From Trichoplax adhaerens (taxonomy: Eukaryota; Placozoa; Uniplacotomia; Trichoplacea; Trichoplacidae), in assembly GCF_000150275.1 (NCBI RefSeq), contig NW_002060944.1, positions 9,631,513 to 9,695,512 of the forward strand: DNA of 64,000 nucleotides, written 5' to 3'. The notes under the pieces were generated by a model. The model was given only the letters and a program-made list of their open reading frames with translations. It was not told where the DNA came from and did not search any database. Position 1 is the first letter of the stretch. Every line of letters begins with the position of its first letter. Shown here piece after piece: positions 63,907 through 64,000 of this stretch. Both the position numbers and the translations under genes were made by a program.

Positions 63907-64000
63907 GTACATAAACTAATTTTCTTATTGCCGTTATATTTGCATAGAACGATAAATCAAAGTTTAAACCAAGTTTTACAGATCTCAAAGTTAACCACAT
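63907..64000 (+). other. Start of Rab intron 6
   Basis: Begins GTACAT directly after GGCAATAAG and runs to the end of the window without another exon being recognised. Confidence 0.7.

Overview
This is nuclear DNA of an animal. It is visibly AT-rich, and its genes are split into many short exons (33 to 230 bp is typical) with GT-AG introns. They encode orthologues of single-copy metazoan proteins: NAT9, ADAP, CCDC137, NUBP1, OXLD1 and a Rab26/37-type GTPase. Moderate intron sizes, roughly one gene per 8-9 kb, few recognisable transposons and one 50-N assembly gap fit a placozoan (Trichoplax or a relative). A cnidarian cannot be excluded from sequence alone. No bacterial operons, CRISPR arrays, tRNA or rRNA genes were found.

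Layout. 1-9.2 kb: no supported gene, one weak retroelement-like patch near 7.9 kb. 9.2-9.9 kb: six-copy tandem array with a 124-bp unit. 10.5-12.7 kb (+): NAT9, 5' exon not found. 14.4-17.6 kb (-): complete ten-exon ADAP. 17.6-27.7 kb: about 10 kb without a gene, with degenerate repeats. 27.7-29.6 kb (-): complete six-exon CCDC137. 31.9-33.9 kb (+): complete eleven-exon NUBP1, one intron with a GC donor. 34.4-40 kb: dispersed duplicated blocks, a possible Helitron-helicase scrap and AT-rich repeats. 40.7-43.8 kb (-): an unrecognised multi-pass membrane protein whose last exon changes frame at a run of 12 A. 44.9-49 kb: second copies of the same blocks, flanking OXLD1 (-). 49-54 kb: several families of degenerate tandem repeats. 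54.7 kb to the end (+): first six exons of a Rab26/37 gene with introns of about 5.1 and 2.8 kb; its 3' end lies outside the window.

The genes are not a functional operon. NUBP1 acts in cytosolic iron-sulfur cluster assembly, CCDC137 is probably nuclear/nucleolar, ADAP and Rab26/37 act in Arf and Rab membrane traffic, NAT9 is a GNAT-fold protein and OXLD1 carries the oxidoreductase-like Cys motif. Exon models were built by hand from splice consensus, reading phase and family conservation. In the complete models (ADAP 371 aa, CCDC137 252 aa, NUBP1 324 aa) every junction keeps phase.

The most interesting items are the orphan membrane gene with its A12 frame break and internal 25-residue repeat, the duplicated A/B/C blocks around OXLD1 with copy-specific insertions, the 124-bp array with one shortened unit, and the GC-AG intron in NUBP1.
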